Below the pieces are notes generated by a model that worked only from the letters and a program-made list of their open reading frames with translations, did not search any database and was not told the origin of the DNA. Below, piece by piece: positions 54,340 to 64,000 of a stretch of DNA of 64,000 nucleotides (positions are counted from its first letter, which is position 1; every line of letters starts with the position of its first letter). The DNA comes from Methylibium petroleiphilum PM1 (GTDB lineage: Bacteria; Pseudomonadota; Gammaproteobacteria; Burkholderiales; Burkholderiaceae_C). The position numbers were made by a program, and so were the translations under genes. The DNA is taken from assembly GCF_000015725.1 (NCBI RefSeq), contig NC_008825.1:558001-622000 (forward strand). Direction: 5' to 3'.

Positions 54340-54702
54340 ATGCATTCAATCCTGGCCGTGGACGATTCCGCATCGATGCGGCAGATGGTGTCCTTCACCC
54401 TCAAGAGCGCAGGCTACGACGTCACCGAGGCCGTCGACGGCCAGGACGCGTACGACAAGGCCGCGCAGCGCCAGTTCGACCTGGTGCTCACCGACCAGAA
54501 CATGCCCCAGCTCGACGGCATCGGCCTGACCAAGAAGCTGCGCGAGCACCCGAGCTTCAAGGCCACGCCTATCCTGATCCTGACCACCGAGTCCAGCGAC
54601 CAGATGAAGCAGGCCGGCCGGGCCGCCGGTGCGACCGGATGGATGGTCAAGCCCTTCGATCCGGCCAAGCTGCTCGAGGTGATCAAGAAGGTCATTCGCT
54701 GA
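54340..54702 (+). CDS. cheY: Chemotaxis response regulator CheY
   Basis: A 120-residue single-domain receiver. The acidic pair Asp8-Asp9, the phospho-acceptor Asp52 in TDQNMPQLDG and the C-terminal lysine in VKPFDPAKL are visible. It would bind FliM and switch motor rotation. cheA follows after 31 bases. Confidence 0.95.
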   Translation: MHSILAVDDSASMRQMVSFTLKSAGYDVTEAVDGQDAYDKAAQRQFDLVLTDQNMPQLDGIGLTKKLREHPSFKATPILILTTESSDQMKQAGRAAGATGWMVKPFDPAKLLEVIKKVIR

Positions 54703-54733
54703 GCCCCGTCAAGACGAGACACGAGGAATCGAC

Positions 54734-56893
54734 ATGGGCGACACGAACACGGCCAGTGCCAACCAGGGCGCCGGCATCGACCTGAGCCAGTTCTACCAGG
54801 TCTTCTTCGAGGAAGCCGGCGAGAACCTCGATCGCATGGAGCAGCAGCTGCTCGCGATCGACGTGGCCGCGGCCGACGACGAGGAACTCAACGCCATCTT
54901 CCGCTGCGCCCACTCCATCAAGGGCGGCGCGGCGACCTTCGGCTTCGCCGACGTGGCCGAGCTGACGCACCAGATGGAGACGCTGCTCGACAAACTGCGC
55001 CGCCACGAGCTGCAGCCGACCGCGGCGATGGTCGACGTGCTGCTGCAGTCGGGCGATGCGCTGCGCTCGCAGCTGGCGCGCCACCAGGGTGCGGGCGGCG
55101 ATGTGCTCGACACCTCGGAGCTGCTGACCAGCATCCGCGCCTTCGTGGGGGGGCAGGCCCCGGCGCCGGCTGCCAAGGCCGCGCCGGTCGCGGCCGCCGC
55201 GCCGGCCGCCGTCGTGGCGGCGCCGGCACCGGCGCCGGCCTCCGCTGAGGCGGCGGACGACGTGCCGGTCACGATGAACGGCGACCGCATCCTCGAGCTG
55301 ACGCTCGGGCCGCTGCAGAAGCCCGAACTGGCCGACAGCATCGTCGAACTCTTCAAGGAGATCGAGGGCCTCGGCACCATCGATCCGATCGACGGCGGCA
55401 TGCCGCAGGACGGCTTGCGGCGCTTCCGCGTCACCACGCCCAGCAGCGACGCCGACCTGCTCGACCTGTTCGGCTTCCACGTGGCGCGCGAGGAGGTGCA
55501 GCTGCGCCCCTGGAGCGGCGAGCGCGTCGCGCCGGGTTACGGCTTCTATCCCAACGCACCCGGATCGCCGATGACCGAGGAAGACCCGGGCTTCGGCTTC
55601 TTCGACAACGCGCCCGGTGCGCCTGGCGCCTCCGCCCAGCCGCCCACCGAGGCCGCAGCACCGGCGGTGGCTGCAGGCGCTCCGAAGGCGGCCGGCAAGG
55701 CCGAGGGCAAGGCCCCGGCCGCCACGCTGGAGGCATCGTCGATCCGCGTGTCGGTCGAGAAGGTCGACCAGCTGATCAACCTGATGGGCGAACTCGTCAT
55801 CACCCAGGCCATGCTGGCGCAGAACAGCACCCACCTCGATCCGGTGCTCTACCAGAGCATGGTCTCGGGCCTGACGGCGCTGGACCGCAACACCCGCGAC
55901 CTGCAGGAAGCGGTGATGTCGATCCGCATGATCCCGATGCAGACGGTGTTCAGCCGCTTCCCGCGCATGCTGCGCGACCTGGCCAGCAAGCTCGGCAAGC
56001 AGGTCGAGCTGGTGACGCAGGGCGAAGCGACCGAGCTGGACAAGAGCCTGGTCGAGAAGATCACCGACCCCCTGACCCACCTGGTGCGCAACTCCTGCGA
56101 CCACGGCATCGAGATGCCGGAGGAACGTCGCGCCAAGGGCAAGCCCGAGGTCGGCACGATCACGCTGGCGGCGTCCCACCAGGGCGGCAGCATCGTCATC
56201 GAGGTGCGCGACGACGGCAAGGGCCTGTCGCGCGAGAAGCTGCTGAAGAAGGCGCGCGAGCGCGGCCTGCATGCCCCCGACTCGCTGAGCGACGGCGAGG
56301 TCTGGGCGCTGATCTTCGAGCCCGGCTTCTCCACCGCCGAGGTGGTGACCGATGTGTCCGGCCGCGGTGTCGGCATGGACGTGGTCAAGAAGAACATCGC
56401 TTCGCTCGGCGGTACCGTCGAGATCGACTCGGCCGAAGGCTACGGCATGCGCGTCGCGGTGCGCCTGCCGCTCACGCTGGCCATCATGGACGGCATGAGC
56501 GTGGGTGTCGGCGACGAGGTCTACATCCTGCCACTGTCCAGCGTGGTCGAGAGCTTCCAGGTCGGCGAGAACGTCATCAAGACCGTCGGCGGCAGCGGCC
56601 GCGTGGTCGAGGTGCGCGAGGAATACATGCCGGTGCTCGAGCTCGAGCAGCTGTTCCATGTGCCGCGCTCGAACGACGAGCACGCCAGCGAGATCATGGT
56701 CGTGATCGAGGCCGAGGGCGGCCGCATCGCGCTGCTGGTGGACGAGCTGATCGGCCAGCAGCAGGTCGTGGTGAAGAACCTCGAGGCCAACTACCGCAAG
56801 GTCGACGACATCTCCGGCGCCACCATCATGGGTGACGGCCGCGTCGCCCTCATCCTCGACGTGGGATCGCTGGTGCGGCGCTCGCGCCACTGA
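54734..56893 (+). CDS. cheA: Chemotaxis histidine kinase CheA
   Basis: A 719-residue kinase. The HPt domain has His60 in [14 protein letters not shown]. An alanine-proline linker, then a P2-like domain (about 180-260), the P3 dimerisation helices ([20 protein letters not shown]), the HATPase domain ([34 protein letters not shown]) and the P5 CheW-like domain at the end follow. The receptor gene comes next. A complete class CheA. Confidence 0.96.
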   Translation: MGDTNTASANQGAGIDLSQFYQVFFEEAGENLDRMEQQLLAIDVAAADDEELNAIFRCAHSIKGGAATFGFADVAELTHQMETLLDKLRRHELQPTAAMVDVLLQSGDALRSQLARHQGAGGDVLDTSELLTSIRAFVGGQAPAPAAKAAPVAAAAPAAVVAAPAPAPASAEAADDVPVTMNGDRILELTLGPLQKPELADSIVELFKEIEGLGTIDPIDGGMPQDGLRRFRVTTPSSDADLLDLFGFHVAREEVQLRPWSGERVAPGYGFYPNAPGSPMTEEDPGFGFFDNAPGAPGASAQPPTEAAAPAVAAGAPKAAGKAEGKAPAATLEASSIRVSVEKVDQLINLMGELVITQAMLAQNSTHLDPVLYQSMVSGLTALDRNTRDLQEAVMSIRMIPMQTVFSRFPRMLRDLASKLGKQVELVTQGEATELDKSLVEKITDPLTHLVRNSCDHGIEMPEERRAKGKPEVGTITLAASHQGGSIVIEVRDDGKGLSREKLLKKARERGLHAPDSLSDGEVWALIFEPGFSTAEVVTDVSGRGVGMDVVKKNIASLGGTVEIDSAEGYGMRVAVRLPLTLAIMDGMSVGVGDEVYILPLSSVVESFQVGENVIKTVGGSGRVVEVREEYMPVLELEQLFHVPRSNDEHASEIMVVIEAEGGRIALLVDELIGQQQVVVKNLEANYRKVDDISGATIMGDGRVALILDVGSLVRRSRH

Positions 56894-56943
56894 GGGGCCG
56901 TCTCCGCCCGAACCGATTCCCGCTCTCCCGGAAAGACTCCAAG

Positions 56944-58698
56944 ATGAAACTCGACCAACTGAAGATCGGCGCCCGACTCGGGGCAGGCTTCGGCACCGTG
57001 CTGTTGTTGCTGGTGCTGATCGTCATGCTCTCGTTCTCGCGACTCGTGATGACCGAGCGGGGCTTCGACAGCGCGCTCGACGTGGAGCATCGCGTGGCGC
57101 GGGCCGACGAATGGAAGAACCTGACCACGCTCAACGTCAGCCGCACCATCGCGATCGTGAAGTCGGGCGGCCTGCCGCAGATGAGCGCGTTCCTCACGCC
57201 GCAGATGAAGGACACCAGCGAGCAGATCACGCGCGTGCAGAAGGAACTGGAGGCCGAGCTGAGCCATGAGCGCAGCAAGGCACTGTTCGCCGACATCTCC
57301 GGCAAGCGCAAGGCCTACATCGACCAGCGCGAAGCGGCGCTGGCACTGCTGAAGGCCGGCGACGTCACGGCGGTCGAGCTGCTCCTGGAGAAGAGCCTGC
57401 TGCCGGCCTCCAAGGTCTACCTGGCGGCCATCGAGGACTTCAGCAACTTTGAGCGCGAGCTGGCCGTGCAGAGCGCCGCTGCGGTGAAGGCCGACGTGCA
57501 GCGCAGCAAGCTGATGCTGCTGGTGCTGGCCGGTGTGTCCATCGTCCTCGGCAGCCTGAGCGCCTGGGTCCTGACCCGGTCGGTGACGGCGCCGCTGCGC
57601 CGCGCTGCGGCCAGCACGCAGGCGATCGCCGCCGGCGACCTGTCGCAGCCCATCGAGGCCACGGGCCGCGACGAGGTGGCCGACCTGCAGCGCAGCCTGG
57701 GCAAGATGCAGACCTCGCTGCGCGACATGGTGAGTGCGGTGCGCCTGAGCACCGACAGCATCACCACCGCCAGCAGCGAGATCGCGACCGGCAACCAGGA
57801 CCTCAGCGCCCGCACCGAACAGACCGCGAGCAACCTGCAGGAAACCGCGAGCTCGATGGAGCAGCTCACCGGCACGGTCAAGCAGACCGCCGAGTCCGCC
57901 CGCACCGCCAACCAGCTCGCGTCGTCGGCCCAGGCCACGGCGGCCAAGGGCGGCCAGGTGGTGTCGCAGGTCGTGTCGACGATGGACGACATCAACGCGA
58001 GCAGCAAGAAGATCGCCGACATCATCGGCGTGATCGACGGCATCGCCTTCCAGACCAACATCCTGGCGCTCAACGCGGCGGTGGAAGCCGCCCGTGCCGG
58101 CGAGCAGGGCCGCGGCTTCGCGGTGGTGGCCGGCGAGGTGCGCAACCTGGCGCAGCGAAGCGCCCAGGCCGCCAAGGAGATCAAGGACCTGATCGGCGCG
58201 AGCGTCGAGCGGGTCGAGTCGGGCAGCAAGCTGGTGGCCGATGCCGGCCGCACGATGAGCGAGATCGTGGGTTCGGTGCAGCGTGTGTCCGACATCATCT
58301 GCGAGATCACGGCCGCCGCCGCCGAGCAGTCGGACGGCATCGGCCAGGTCAACACCGCGGTGACCAACCTCGACCAGATGACGCAGCAGAACGCCGCGCT
58401 GGTGGAGGAGAGCGCCGCCGCCGCCGAGAGCCTGAAGGACCAGGCGATCCGTCTGGCCGCTTCGGTCTCGGTGTTCCGCGTCGATGCGCATGCCACGGTG
58501 TCGCGGCCGGCCGCTGCCACGCCGAGCCTGCCCGCGCCCAGCGCGCCGCGCGCACCGGTGCAGGCCGCGCCGGCACCCCAGCGCGCCGCCAAGGCGCCGC
58601 CGGTGCTGCGCGATGCCGTGGCCGCCGCCGGGCCGGCCCCGGTCGTGGCGGCTGCCGCGGCGACCGCCACGCCGGGCGACGACTGGGAAACCTTCTGA
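56944..58698 (+). CDS. Methyl-accepting chemotaxis protein with C-terminal DWETF docking pentapeptide
   Basis: A 584-residue receptor. Membrane helices are near residues 12-32 and 190-210, with a four-helix periplasmic sensor between. HAMP follows, then the signalling hairpin with [20 protein letters not shown]. The last residues are DDWETF after an alanine-proline linker. A W-E-T-F pentapeptide at the C-terminus of receptors such as Tar and Tsr docks CheR and CheB. The ligand is unknown. Confidence 0.94.
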   Translation: MKLDQLKIGARLGAGFGTVLLLLVLIVMLSFSRLVMTERGFDSALDVEHRVARADEWKNLTTLNVSRTIAIVKSGGLPQMSAFLTPQMKDTSEQITRVQKELEAELSHERSKALFADISGKRKAYIDQREAALALLKAGDVTAVELLLEKSLLPASKVYLAAIEDFSNFERELAVQSAAAVKADVQRSKLMLLVLAGVSIVLGSLSAWVLTRSVTAPLRRAAASTQAIAAGDLSQPIEATGRDEVADLQRSLGKMQTSLRDMVSAVRLSTDSITTASSEIATGNQDLSARTEQTASNLQETASSMEQLTGTVKQTAESARTANQLASSAQATAAKGGQVVSQVVSTMDDINASSKKIADIIGVIDGIAFQTNILALNAAVEAARAGEQGRGFAVVAGEVRNLAQRSAQAAKEIKDLIGASVERVESGSKLVADAGRTMSEIVGSVQRVSDIICEITAAAAEQSDGIGQVNTAVTNLDQMTQQNAALVEESAAAAESLKDQAIRLAASVSVFRVDAHATVSRPAAATPSLPAPSAPRAPVQAAPAPQRAAKAPPVLRDAVAAAGPAPVVAAAAATATPGDDWETF

Positions 58699-58816
58699 TC
58701 CGGGTCCGGATGCGCACGCAGGCCTTCAGTCCGCGCCGCAACTGCCGTAAACCACTCTGACATCCCGCGCAGCGCCGCGTCCGCGGCGCTCCGACACCGC
58801 ACCGAGAGGATCCACC

Positions 58817-59341
58817 ATGGACATGATCGACGCCACCCAAGTGGCCCGCCACGAAGCCCAGCGCCAGGGCAACCGCGCCGGCGCTGGCGCCCAGCCGGGC
58901 CGTGAGTACCTCAGCTTCCGCCTCGGCACCGAGGAGTACGGCATCGACATCCTGAAGGTGCAGGAGATCCGCAGCTACGAGCCGCCGACCCGCATCGCCA
59001 ACGCCCCGAGCTTCCTCAAGGGCGTGATCAACCTGCGCGGCGTGATCGTGCCGGTGGTCGATCTGCGCGTGAAGTTCGGCTGCGATGCTCAGATCACGCC
59101 CATCACGGCGGTGATCGTGCTGGCTGTCAAGGGCCGCGTCATCGGCGCCGTGGTCGACTCGGTGAGCGACGTGCTGGACCTGCCGCACGACGCCATCAAG
59201 CCGGCACCGTCGATGGGCGCGGTCGTCGACACCAGCCACCTGATCGGCATCGCCACCGTGGCCGAACGCATGCTGATCCTGATGGACATCGAATCGCTGA
59301 TGACGAGCGCCGAGCTCGGCGTGATCGACGCGGTGGGCTGA
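58817..59341 (+). CDS. cheW: Chemotaxis coupling protein CheW
   Basis: A 174-residue adaptor joining receptors to CheA. Conserved stretches are LSFRLGTEEYGIDILKVQEI, FLKGVINLRGVIVPVVDLRV and GAVVDSVSDVLDLPHDAIKP. It ends the chemotaxis run and is followed by a strong hairpin. Confidence 0.96.
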   Translation: MDMIDATQVARHEAQRQGNRAGAGAQPGREYLSFRLGTEEYGIDILKVQEIRSYEPPTRIANAPSFLKGVINLRGVIVPVVDLRVKFGCDAQITPITAVIVLAVKGRVIGAVVDSVSDVLDLPHDAIKPAPSMGAVVDTSHLIGIATVAERMLILMDIESLMTSAELGVIDAVG

Positions 59342-59380
59342 GTCCGGCCACGCGCGGCGGCTCCGCCGCGCTCCCCGCCG

Positions 59381-59402
59381 ACGGCGCCCCGAGGGGCGCC
59401 GT
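59381..59402 (+). terminator. Strong hairpin after cheW, probable terminator
   Basis: ACGGCGCCCC and GGGGCGCCGT form a 10-bp perfect stem with a two-base loop, followed by TGCTC. It lies 40 bases after the cheW stop. The T-tract is poor, so efficiency is uncertain. Confidence 0.5.
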
Positions 59403-59486
59403 TGCTCATGGGGCCGACCGGAGGCGCAGCGCGGACCCGCGTGAAACGCGCGACACTCGCCGCAACGCGACTCCCGGACGCCCGGC

Positions 59487-60386
59487 ATGCCCCTGCAACT
59501 CCTGACCCCTCACAGCAAGGACCTCGGCGGCGGCTTCACGGTGCGCCGCCTGCTGCCGTCGGCCGCCCGGCAGGCCGTCGGCCCCTTCGTGTTCTTCGAC
59601 CACTTCGGCCCGATCACCGCCGGCCCCGCCGACGACCACGACGTGCGGCCGCATCCGCACATCGGCCTGGCGACGGTGACCTACCTGTTCGAGGGCGCGA
59701 TGCAGCATCGCGACTCGACCGGCGTCTCGCAGCGCATCGAGCCCGGGGCGATCAACTGGATGACTGCCGGCCAGGGCATCGTGCACTCGGAGCGCACGCC
59801 CGAGGACCTGCGCGGCGTCGCGCGGCGCAGCCACGGCCTGCAGCTGTGGGCCGCGCTGCCGGCCGAGCACGAGGAAACCGCGCCGCGCTTCGAGCACACG
59901 CCGGCCGCGCGGCTGCCGCAGCTTCAGGACGGCGGCGCCACGCTGCGGCTGCTGATCGGCCGCGCGCATGGCCTGGCCTCGCCGGTCGGCACGCTGTCGC
60001 TGACGCTCTATGTCGATTACGCGCTGGCGCCGGGTGCGGCGCTGGCGCTGCCGACGCCCGCCGAGGCCACGGAGCGCGCGCTCTACGGCATCGACGCGCC
60101 CTACGAGCTGGTGATCGACGGCAACGTCGCGCGCATCGAGCCGTTCACGTTGGCGGTGCTGCCGGCCGACGCGTCCACGGTGACGCTGCGCTCGGCCGAC
60201 GGCGCTGCCGCGCGGGTGGCGCTGATCGGCGGCGCGCCGCTCGGGCCGCGGCACATCTGGTGGAACTTCGTGTCCTCGCGCAAGGAGCGCATCGCCCAGG
60301 CCGCCGACGACTGGGAAGCCGACCGCATGGGCCGCGTGCCGGGCGAGACCGAGCGCATCCCGCTGCCGGCGCGACGGCCGGCCTGA
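59487..60386 (+). CDS. Pirin family bicupin protein
   Basis: A 299-residue protein. The N-terminal cupin shows the pirin pattern FVFFDHFGPI, DVRPHPHIGLATVTYLFEGA and RDSTGVSQRIEPGAINWMTA with GQGIVHSER; the histidines would bind a metal. The second cupin covers about 180-285. Some pirins are quercetin dioxygenases, but the role here is open. It stands alone. Confidence 0.93.
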   Translation: MPLQLLTPHSKDLGGGFTVRRLLPSAARQAVGPFVFFDHFGPITAGPADDHDVRPHPHIGLATVTYLFEGAMQHRDSTGVSQRIEPGAINWMTAGQGIVHSERTPEDLRGVARRSHGLQLWAALPAEHEETAPRFEHTPAARLPQLQDGGATLRLLIGRAHGLASPVGTLSLTLYVDYALAPGAALALPTPAEATERALYGIDAPYELVIDGNVARIEPFTLAVLPADASTVTLRSADGAAARVALIGGAPLGPRHIWWNFVSSRKERIAQAADDWEADRMGRVPGETERIPLPARRPA

Positions 60387-60476
60387 GCCGCGCTCTCAAG
60401 GAAACGCCGGGCCGCCCCAGGTTTCCTTGACCCCCGCGGGGGGCGGGCTGGGCGCAGACCAGCCCTTGGGGGGTGG

Positions 60477-61328
60477 TCAGAACCGGATGCTCGCGCCGCC
60501 GACCTGCCCGACGCGCAGCACGCACTCCAGGCCTTCGACGATCACCGCGTTCATGCCGAAGCTGATCGCGCCGCCCACGCGCTCGTCGGCGCGGTAGCCG
60601 GCCAGCGTGTCGCCGGGCTCGGTGCCCGGGACGCCGGTGGCCGGGTCGACGTTCGGGATCGGGCAGCGCGGGCAGGGCTTCACCAGCTTCAGGCGCACCG
60701 GGCCCTCGGGCGTGTCGAAGGCGATCTCGTCGAGGTGGTCCTCGCCGTGCGCGTCCAGGCCCGTCAGCACCAGGTTGGGCCGGAAGCGCTGCATCGTCAC
60801 CGGCGGCAGGTCCTTCGCCGCCAGCCGCTCGTTCAGGCCGGCGAGCGAGGCCTCGGAGATCACCAGGATCGGATAGCCGTCGCTGAAGGCGTTCTCGGCC
60901 TCGATCGTGCCGGTCCAGGCGCGGTTCGACAGGCGCTTCTGCTCGGGGTCGAAGCGCACCAGCCGCAGCGGCTGGCGCAGGAAGTCGCTGAACCACTGCG
61001 CGGCCAGGTCGCCCATGTCGTAGGCGGCGACCTCGTCGTCCCACACGCGCACGCGGGTTGCGGCCTCCGCGGTGTCGAGCGCCAGATGCAGCGCCAGCAT
61101 GCCGGGTGCGCGCAGCACCAGCTCGCTGTGGCGCAGCTCGGTGGCCACCAGCGCCATGCGCGGCAGCTCGCGCTGGCTGAGGAACTCGCCGTCGGCGTCG
61201 ACCACCATCCAGGCGCGGTCGAACTCGAAGCCGGTCTCGATCAGCAGCACTTCCGGCAGGCTCACGCCTGCGCAGGACTTGACCGGGTGCACGTGCAGGC
61301 CGGCAATCGTCACGTCGATATCGCTCAT
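60477..61328 (-). CDS. MOSC domain-containing protein, YcbX-like
   Basis: A 283-residue protein. The N-terminal MOSC_N barrel begins VTIAGLHVHPVKSCAGVSLP, and the MOSC domain has CPRCPIPNVDPATGVPGTEP, with the cysteine that would bind molybdenum in RCPIPNV. The C-terminal ferredoxin domain of E. coli YcbX is absent. YcbX-like proteins reduce N-hydroxylated compounds. It overlaps no neighbour and lies four bases after the AsmA-like gene. Confidence 0.9.
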   Translation of the reverse strand: MSDIDVTIAGLHVHPVKSCAGVSLPEVLLIETGFEFDRAWMVVDADGEFLSQRELPRMALVATELRHSELVLRAPGMLALHLALDTAEAATRVRVWDDEVAAYDMGDLAAQWFSDFLRQPLRLVRFDPEQKRLSNRAWTGTIEAENAFSDGYPILVISEASLAGLNERLAAKDLPPVTMQRFRPNLVLTGLDAHGEDHLDEIAFDTPEGPVRLKLVKPCPRCPIPNVDPATGVPGTEPGDTLAGYRADERVGGAISFGMNAVIVEGLECVLRVGQVGGASIRF

Positions 61329-61332
61329 CGCA

Positions 61333-63813
61333 TCAGCGTCCGAACAGCTTCTTCAGCTCGTCCTTCGCCTTCTCCTTCGCCTTGTCGCGGGCCTGTTCCT
61401 TCACCGAGGGCGCCGAGGCGCCGCTGGCTGCGGCCGACGGCGCGGCGCTGCCGCCCAGCAGGCCACCCAGTGCGCCCTTGGCCCGGTCGCCCAGCGCGCC
61501 GCGGGCCGCGCCGCTCAACAGGTCGGCGCTCACCGCCGACCATTGCACCTTGTAGTCGACCGCCTCGAAAGGCCCGACCAACTGCACGGGCACAGTCACG
61601 CCCTTCAGCAACGCGAGATCGGCGCCGCCCTGGCCCTCGGCGGTGCCGGTGACGGTCGCCTTGGCGAGGTAGTCGACGCGGCCGCGGCCGATATCCACCA
61701 GCCCTTCGCCGCCCACGCGCAGGAACGGGCTCTTGCCCGACAGATCCTTGCTGCGCGCCACGCCGTCGGCGATGTCGAAGCTGGCGGAGATCTCCGAGAA
61801 GTCGGTCTTTTCCTCGGCGCTCGAGGCCTGTACGGCGTCCTTGTTCAGCGTGACCGCCGAGCGCCACTGCCGCAGCGTCTTCGCGAGGTTGATGCCGCGC
61901 ACCGCGCCGTCGCGCAGCTGGAACGCGGCCTTGCCGTCGAGCGCCTGCTTGAGGCGCTGCACGCTGGCGCCCTGCGTCGTGACGTCGGCCGTCACGCGGC
62001 CCTTGCCCTCGAGCTTCCTGAACTGCGCCACGTCGGTCAGCAACGCGGCGATGTCGACGTCGGTCGCGTCGAGCTTCAGGCCGATGCGCTGCGCCGCCGG
62101 GTCAGCGGCCGCCTGCGCGCTGGCCTGGGCCGCGAAGCGCCCGCCCCAGGCGCGCCCGCTCAGGTCGCTGACGCGCAGCACGCCGCCGGCCAGCGTGGCC
62201 TCCAGCGCCGCATCGGCAACGCTGTAGGGCGGGTAGACCAGCGTGCCGGCGCGGAAACTGAAGCGGCCGTCGAGTGCCTTCAATCCGCCCAGATCGACCG
62301 GCGAGTCCGCGCCGGGCTTGGCGCCGGCCGGCGGGGGCTTCGGGCCGGTCGATGGCGCGACGAAGCGGGTCAGGTCCAGCGCCGCGAAGCGGGCCTGGGC
62401 ATCGACGTAGGGCACCGGCTTCGACAGGTCGGCGCGGCCGCCGGCGGTGAACTTCTGGTCGTTGATCGCGCCGTCGAAGCGCCAGCTCGCGTCCTGGGCG
62501 CCGGCCTGGGCCTGGCCCTGCAGCGCCAGGTTCACCGGCGGCAGTGCCGGGTCGGTGAAGGCGAGCTTCAACTGCAGCGCATCGAGCGCGGCGGCCAGCG
62601 GCTGCGGTGCCAGCGTGAGGTCGCTGCGCACCTCGCCGTTCACGCTGCGGCCGGCGCCGCTGCCCTGGACGGCAAGCCGCAGCCCCGGCACGCGGATGCG
62701 TTCGAAGCGGCCGCTCGGCGCCTGTGATTCGAAGTCCATCTGCAGCTTGCCGACCGCCGGGCCGCCCTGCAGCGAGGCGCTGCCCTTCAATGCGCTGCCG
62801 TTCAGCGTATCGCCCGTGACCTCGAGTTTCGGCCAGGCGAGCTGGGCGGCCACGCTGTCCTCGCCGCGTTGGCCGGTCAGCTTGACGTCGAGCGCGTCGA
62901 GCCGCAGTGCGCGTTTCGGCGGATCCAGGCGCAGCGCGTCGAGCGCCACCGTGCTGTCCTTCAGCGCCACCCCCAGGCGTTCGCCCGACAGCGTGAGCCG
63001 AAGCTTGTCGGCCTGCAGCGCACCGCTCGGGCCGTCGTAGGCCAGCGTGCCGGCAAGGCGGGCATCGAGCTGCTTCACGTCGAAGCCGTCGCCGCGCAGC
63101 GACAGCGCCAGGTCGCGCAGCGCCACGCTGGCGGGCGCGCCGGCCGGCAGGCTCAGCTTCAGCTGCCCGGTGAGCTCGACGTCGGCGTTCAGCTTCGGTT
63201 GTGCCAGCGCGGCCTGGCCGACGAAGCGGATCGGTGACTCGGCGCCGTCGGCCAGGCGGCCGGTACGGAGCTCCTTGACGACGAAGCGGCCGTCGAGACC
63301 CAGTGGCACGTCCTTCACCGTCGCCTGCAGGTCCTTGAATTCGATCGCGCTGATATCGAATGCCAGCGCCTGGGAGGAGGCGTTGGCGGCGGGGGCGTCC
63401 TTCGCGTCGGTGGCGGGGCTCAGCAGGTCGTCGATGTTGCGGCGGCCATCGGCGTCGCGGCGGTAGTTCACGCGCACGCCGCGCGCCGACACGCGATCGA
63501 CCGCCAGCCGCTGCTTCAGCAGCGGCATCACCTGCACCGCGAGCGTGGCTTCCTGCAGCGCAGCGAACTCGTCGGGGCGCCGGTGCTCGCTGAGCTTCAC
63601 GTCGCGCAGCGTCACCTCGAGGCGGGGAAAGACCGACAGCCCGATCGGTCCGTCGATCGCCAGCGTGCGGGCCTTGTGCTCGCGCATCCAGTCGATCAGC
63701 AAGCCCTTGTAGCGATTGGGGTCGAAGCTTGCGACGAGGTAGGCCGCGGCGGCCACGGCCAGGCCCAGCAGCACGGCCAGGGCGATCAGCGAACGACGGA
63801 GCCAGACGGGCAT
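61333..63813 (-). CDS. AsmA family envelope protein
   Basis: An 826-residue protein with a single N-terminal membrane anchor (SLIALAVLLGLAVAAAAYLV) followed by SFDPNRYKGLLIDWMREHKA. The rest is a long beta-rich AsmA/TamB-type periplasmic region. The C-terminal AsmA_2 stretch includes VDYLAKATVTGTAEGQGGAD, then a low-complexity lysine and alanine-rich tail. Family members take part in phospholipid traffic to the outer membrane; the specific role here is inferred. The ATG at 63813 gives the proper anchor. Confidence 0.9.
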   Translation of the reverse strand: MPVWLRRSLIALAVLLGLAVAAAAYLVASFDPNRYKGLLIDWMREHKARTLAIDGPIGLSVFPRLEVTLRDVKLSEHRRPDEFAALQEATLAVQVMPLLKQRLAVDRVSARGVRVNYRRDADGRRNIDDLLSPATDAKDAPAANASSQALAFDISAIEFKDLQATVKDVPLGLDGRFVVKELRTGRLADGAESPIRFVGQAALAQPKLNADVELTGQLKLSLPAGAPASVALRDLALSLRGDGFDVKQLDARLAGTLAYDGPSGALQADKLRLTLSGERLGVALKDSTVALDALRLDPPKRALRLDALDVKLTGQRGEDSVAAQLAWPKLEVTGDTLNGSALKGSASLQGGPAVGKLQMDFESQAPSGRFERIRVPGLRLAVQGSGAGRSVNGEVRSDLTLAPQPLAAALDALQLKLAFTDPALPPVNLALQGQAQAGAQDASWRFDGAINDQKFTAGGRADLSKPVPYVDAQARFAALDLTRFVAPSTGPKPPPAGAKPGADSPVDLGGLKALDGRFSFRAGTLVYPPYSVADAALEATLAGGVLRVSDLSGRAWGGRFAAQASAQAAADPAAQRIGLKLDATDVDIAALLTDVAQFRKLEGKGRVTADVTTQGASVQRLKQALDGKAAFQLRDGAVRGINLAKTLRQWRSAVTLNKDAVQASSAEEKTDFSEISASFDIADGVARSKDLSGKSPFLRVGGEGLVDIGRGRVDYLAKATVTGTAEGQGGADLALLKGVTVPVQLVGPFEAVDYKVQWSAVSADLLSGAARGALGDRAKGALGGLLGGSAAPSAAASGASAPSVKEQARDKAKEKAKDELKKLFGR

Positions 63814-63909
63814 GGCATGGGCCAGGGCAGAAGGCCCCGTGCAGTGGCGGTCGGGGCATTGTGCCGCCGGCCCTGTTGCAACGAGGGGCTCCCTACAATG
63901 TGAATCGCA

Positions 63910-64000
63910 ATGAAGCATTTCGACGTGAGCGTGCGGGGCCGCGGCGCGGTGGGGAAGGCGCTGGCCTTGTCGCTCGCTCGCCTCGGGCTGCGCGTGGCAC
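63910..64000 (+). CDS. FAD-dependent monooxygenase (UbiH/UbiF family), N-terminal part
   Basis: Thirty codons are visible and the gene runs off the right edge. MKHFDVSVRGRGAVGKALAL followed by SLARLGLRVA shows the beta-alpha-beta FAD-binding fingerprint GxGxxG typical of ubiquinone-pathway hydroxylases. A TACAAT lies just upstream. The subfamily cannot be fixed from this fragment. Confidence 0.65.
   Translation, partial: MKHFDVSVRGRGAVGKALALSLARLGLRVA

Noticed and set aside
60387-60476. Fourth copy of the intergenic repeat
   Set aside because: It has G-run and C-run palindromes, but the flanking blocks shared by the three copies are absent.

Overview
The window is about 64 kb of GC-rich bacterial chromosome. 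It most likely comes from a betaproteobacterium of the order Burkholderiales, resembling the Rubrivivax, Leptothrix and Methylibium group. This is judged from gene order and protein resemblance: hemA-prfA-prmC-grxD-ubiX, the queE-queD pair, glmU with an Lrp regulator and glmS, a QueE with a CX14CX2C cluster, and a Burkholderiales-style elongator tRNA-Met. The species cannot be named from the sequence alone.

Layout. 1-4.8 kb (minus strand): ubiX (partial), grxD, an outer-membrane-like protein, prmC, prfA and hemA. 4.9-9.6 kb (plus): a small membrane protein, then queE, queD, bioA, bioD and bioF, mostly overlapping or closely packed. 9.7-13.5 kb: a hemolysin III family membrane protein, miaB and several small secreted or unknown proteins. 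13.6-25.4 kb: an integrated element of about 11.7 kb, bounded by 48-bp direct copies of the 3' part of a tRNA-Met gene. 25.5-38 kb: housekeeping genes (MidA-type methyltransferase, a FolM-like reductase, folB, ttcA, glmU, a DnaJ-domain protein, an Lrp/AsnC regulator, glmS, a class V aminotransferase and a YciH/SUI1 factor). 38-50.3 kb: the flagellar cluster fliE (minus) and fliFGHIJKLMNOPQR (plus). 50.4-53.7 kb: an M48 peptidase, two small zinc proteins and a soluble two-component pair. 53.8-59.4 kb: a chemotaxis cluster with a small CheZ-motif protein, cheY, cheA, a methyl-accepting receptor and cheW. 59.5-64 kb: a pirin, a MOSC protein, a large AsmA-like protein and the start of a flavin monooxygenase.

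The integrated element is the most unusual part. From the tRNA end it carries a tyrosine integrase, two unknown proteins, a chain of overlapping small genes with an AlpA-like candidate, a RecA-fold RepA-like ATPase, an iteron-rich segment with a perfect 12-bp inverted repeat, two small phage proteins, an HK97-type capsid protein, an accessory phage protein, an HNH nuclease and a tape-measure protein. At its far end, in the opposite orientation and visibly less GC-rich, is a two-gene unit: an AvcD-type anti-phage dCTP deaminase overlapping a 62-residue protein. No terminase, portal or prohead protease is visible. The element is therefore either a phage satellite carrying selected structural genes and a defence cargo, or a heavily deleted prophage.

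The flagellar and chemotaxis clusters together encode the MS ring, rotor switch, export ATPase and part of the export gate, plus a core signalling pathway from receptor through CheW, CheA and CheY to the FliM/FliN switch. A dispersed intergenic repeat of about 80 bp occurs three times (queE-queD, fliL-fliM, fliO-fliP). In the last place it overlaps the apparent N-terminus of fliP.
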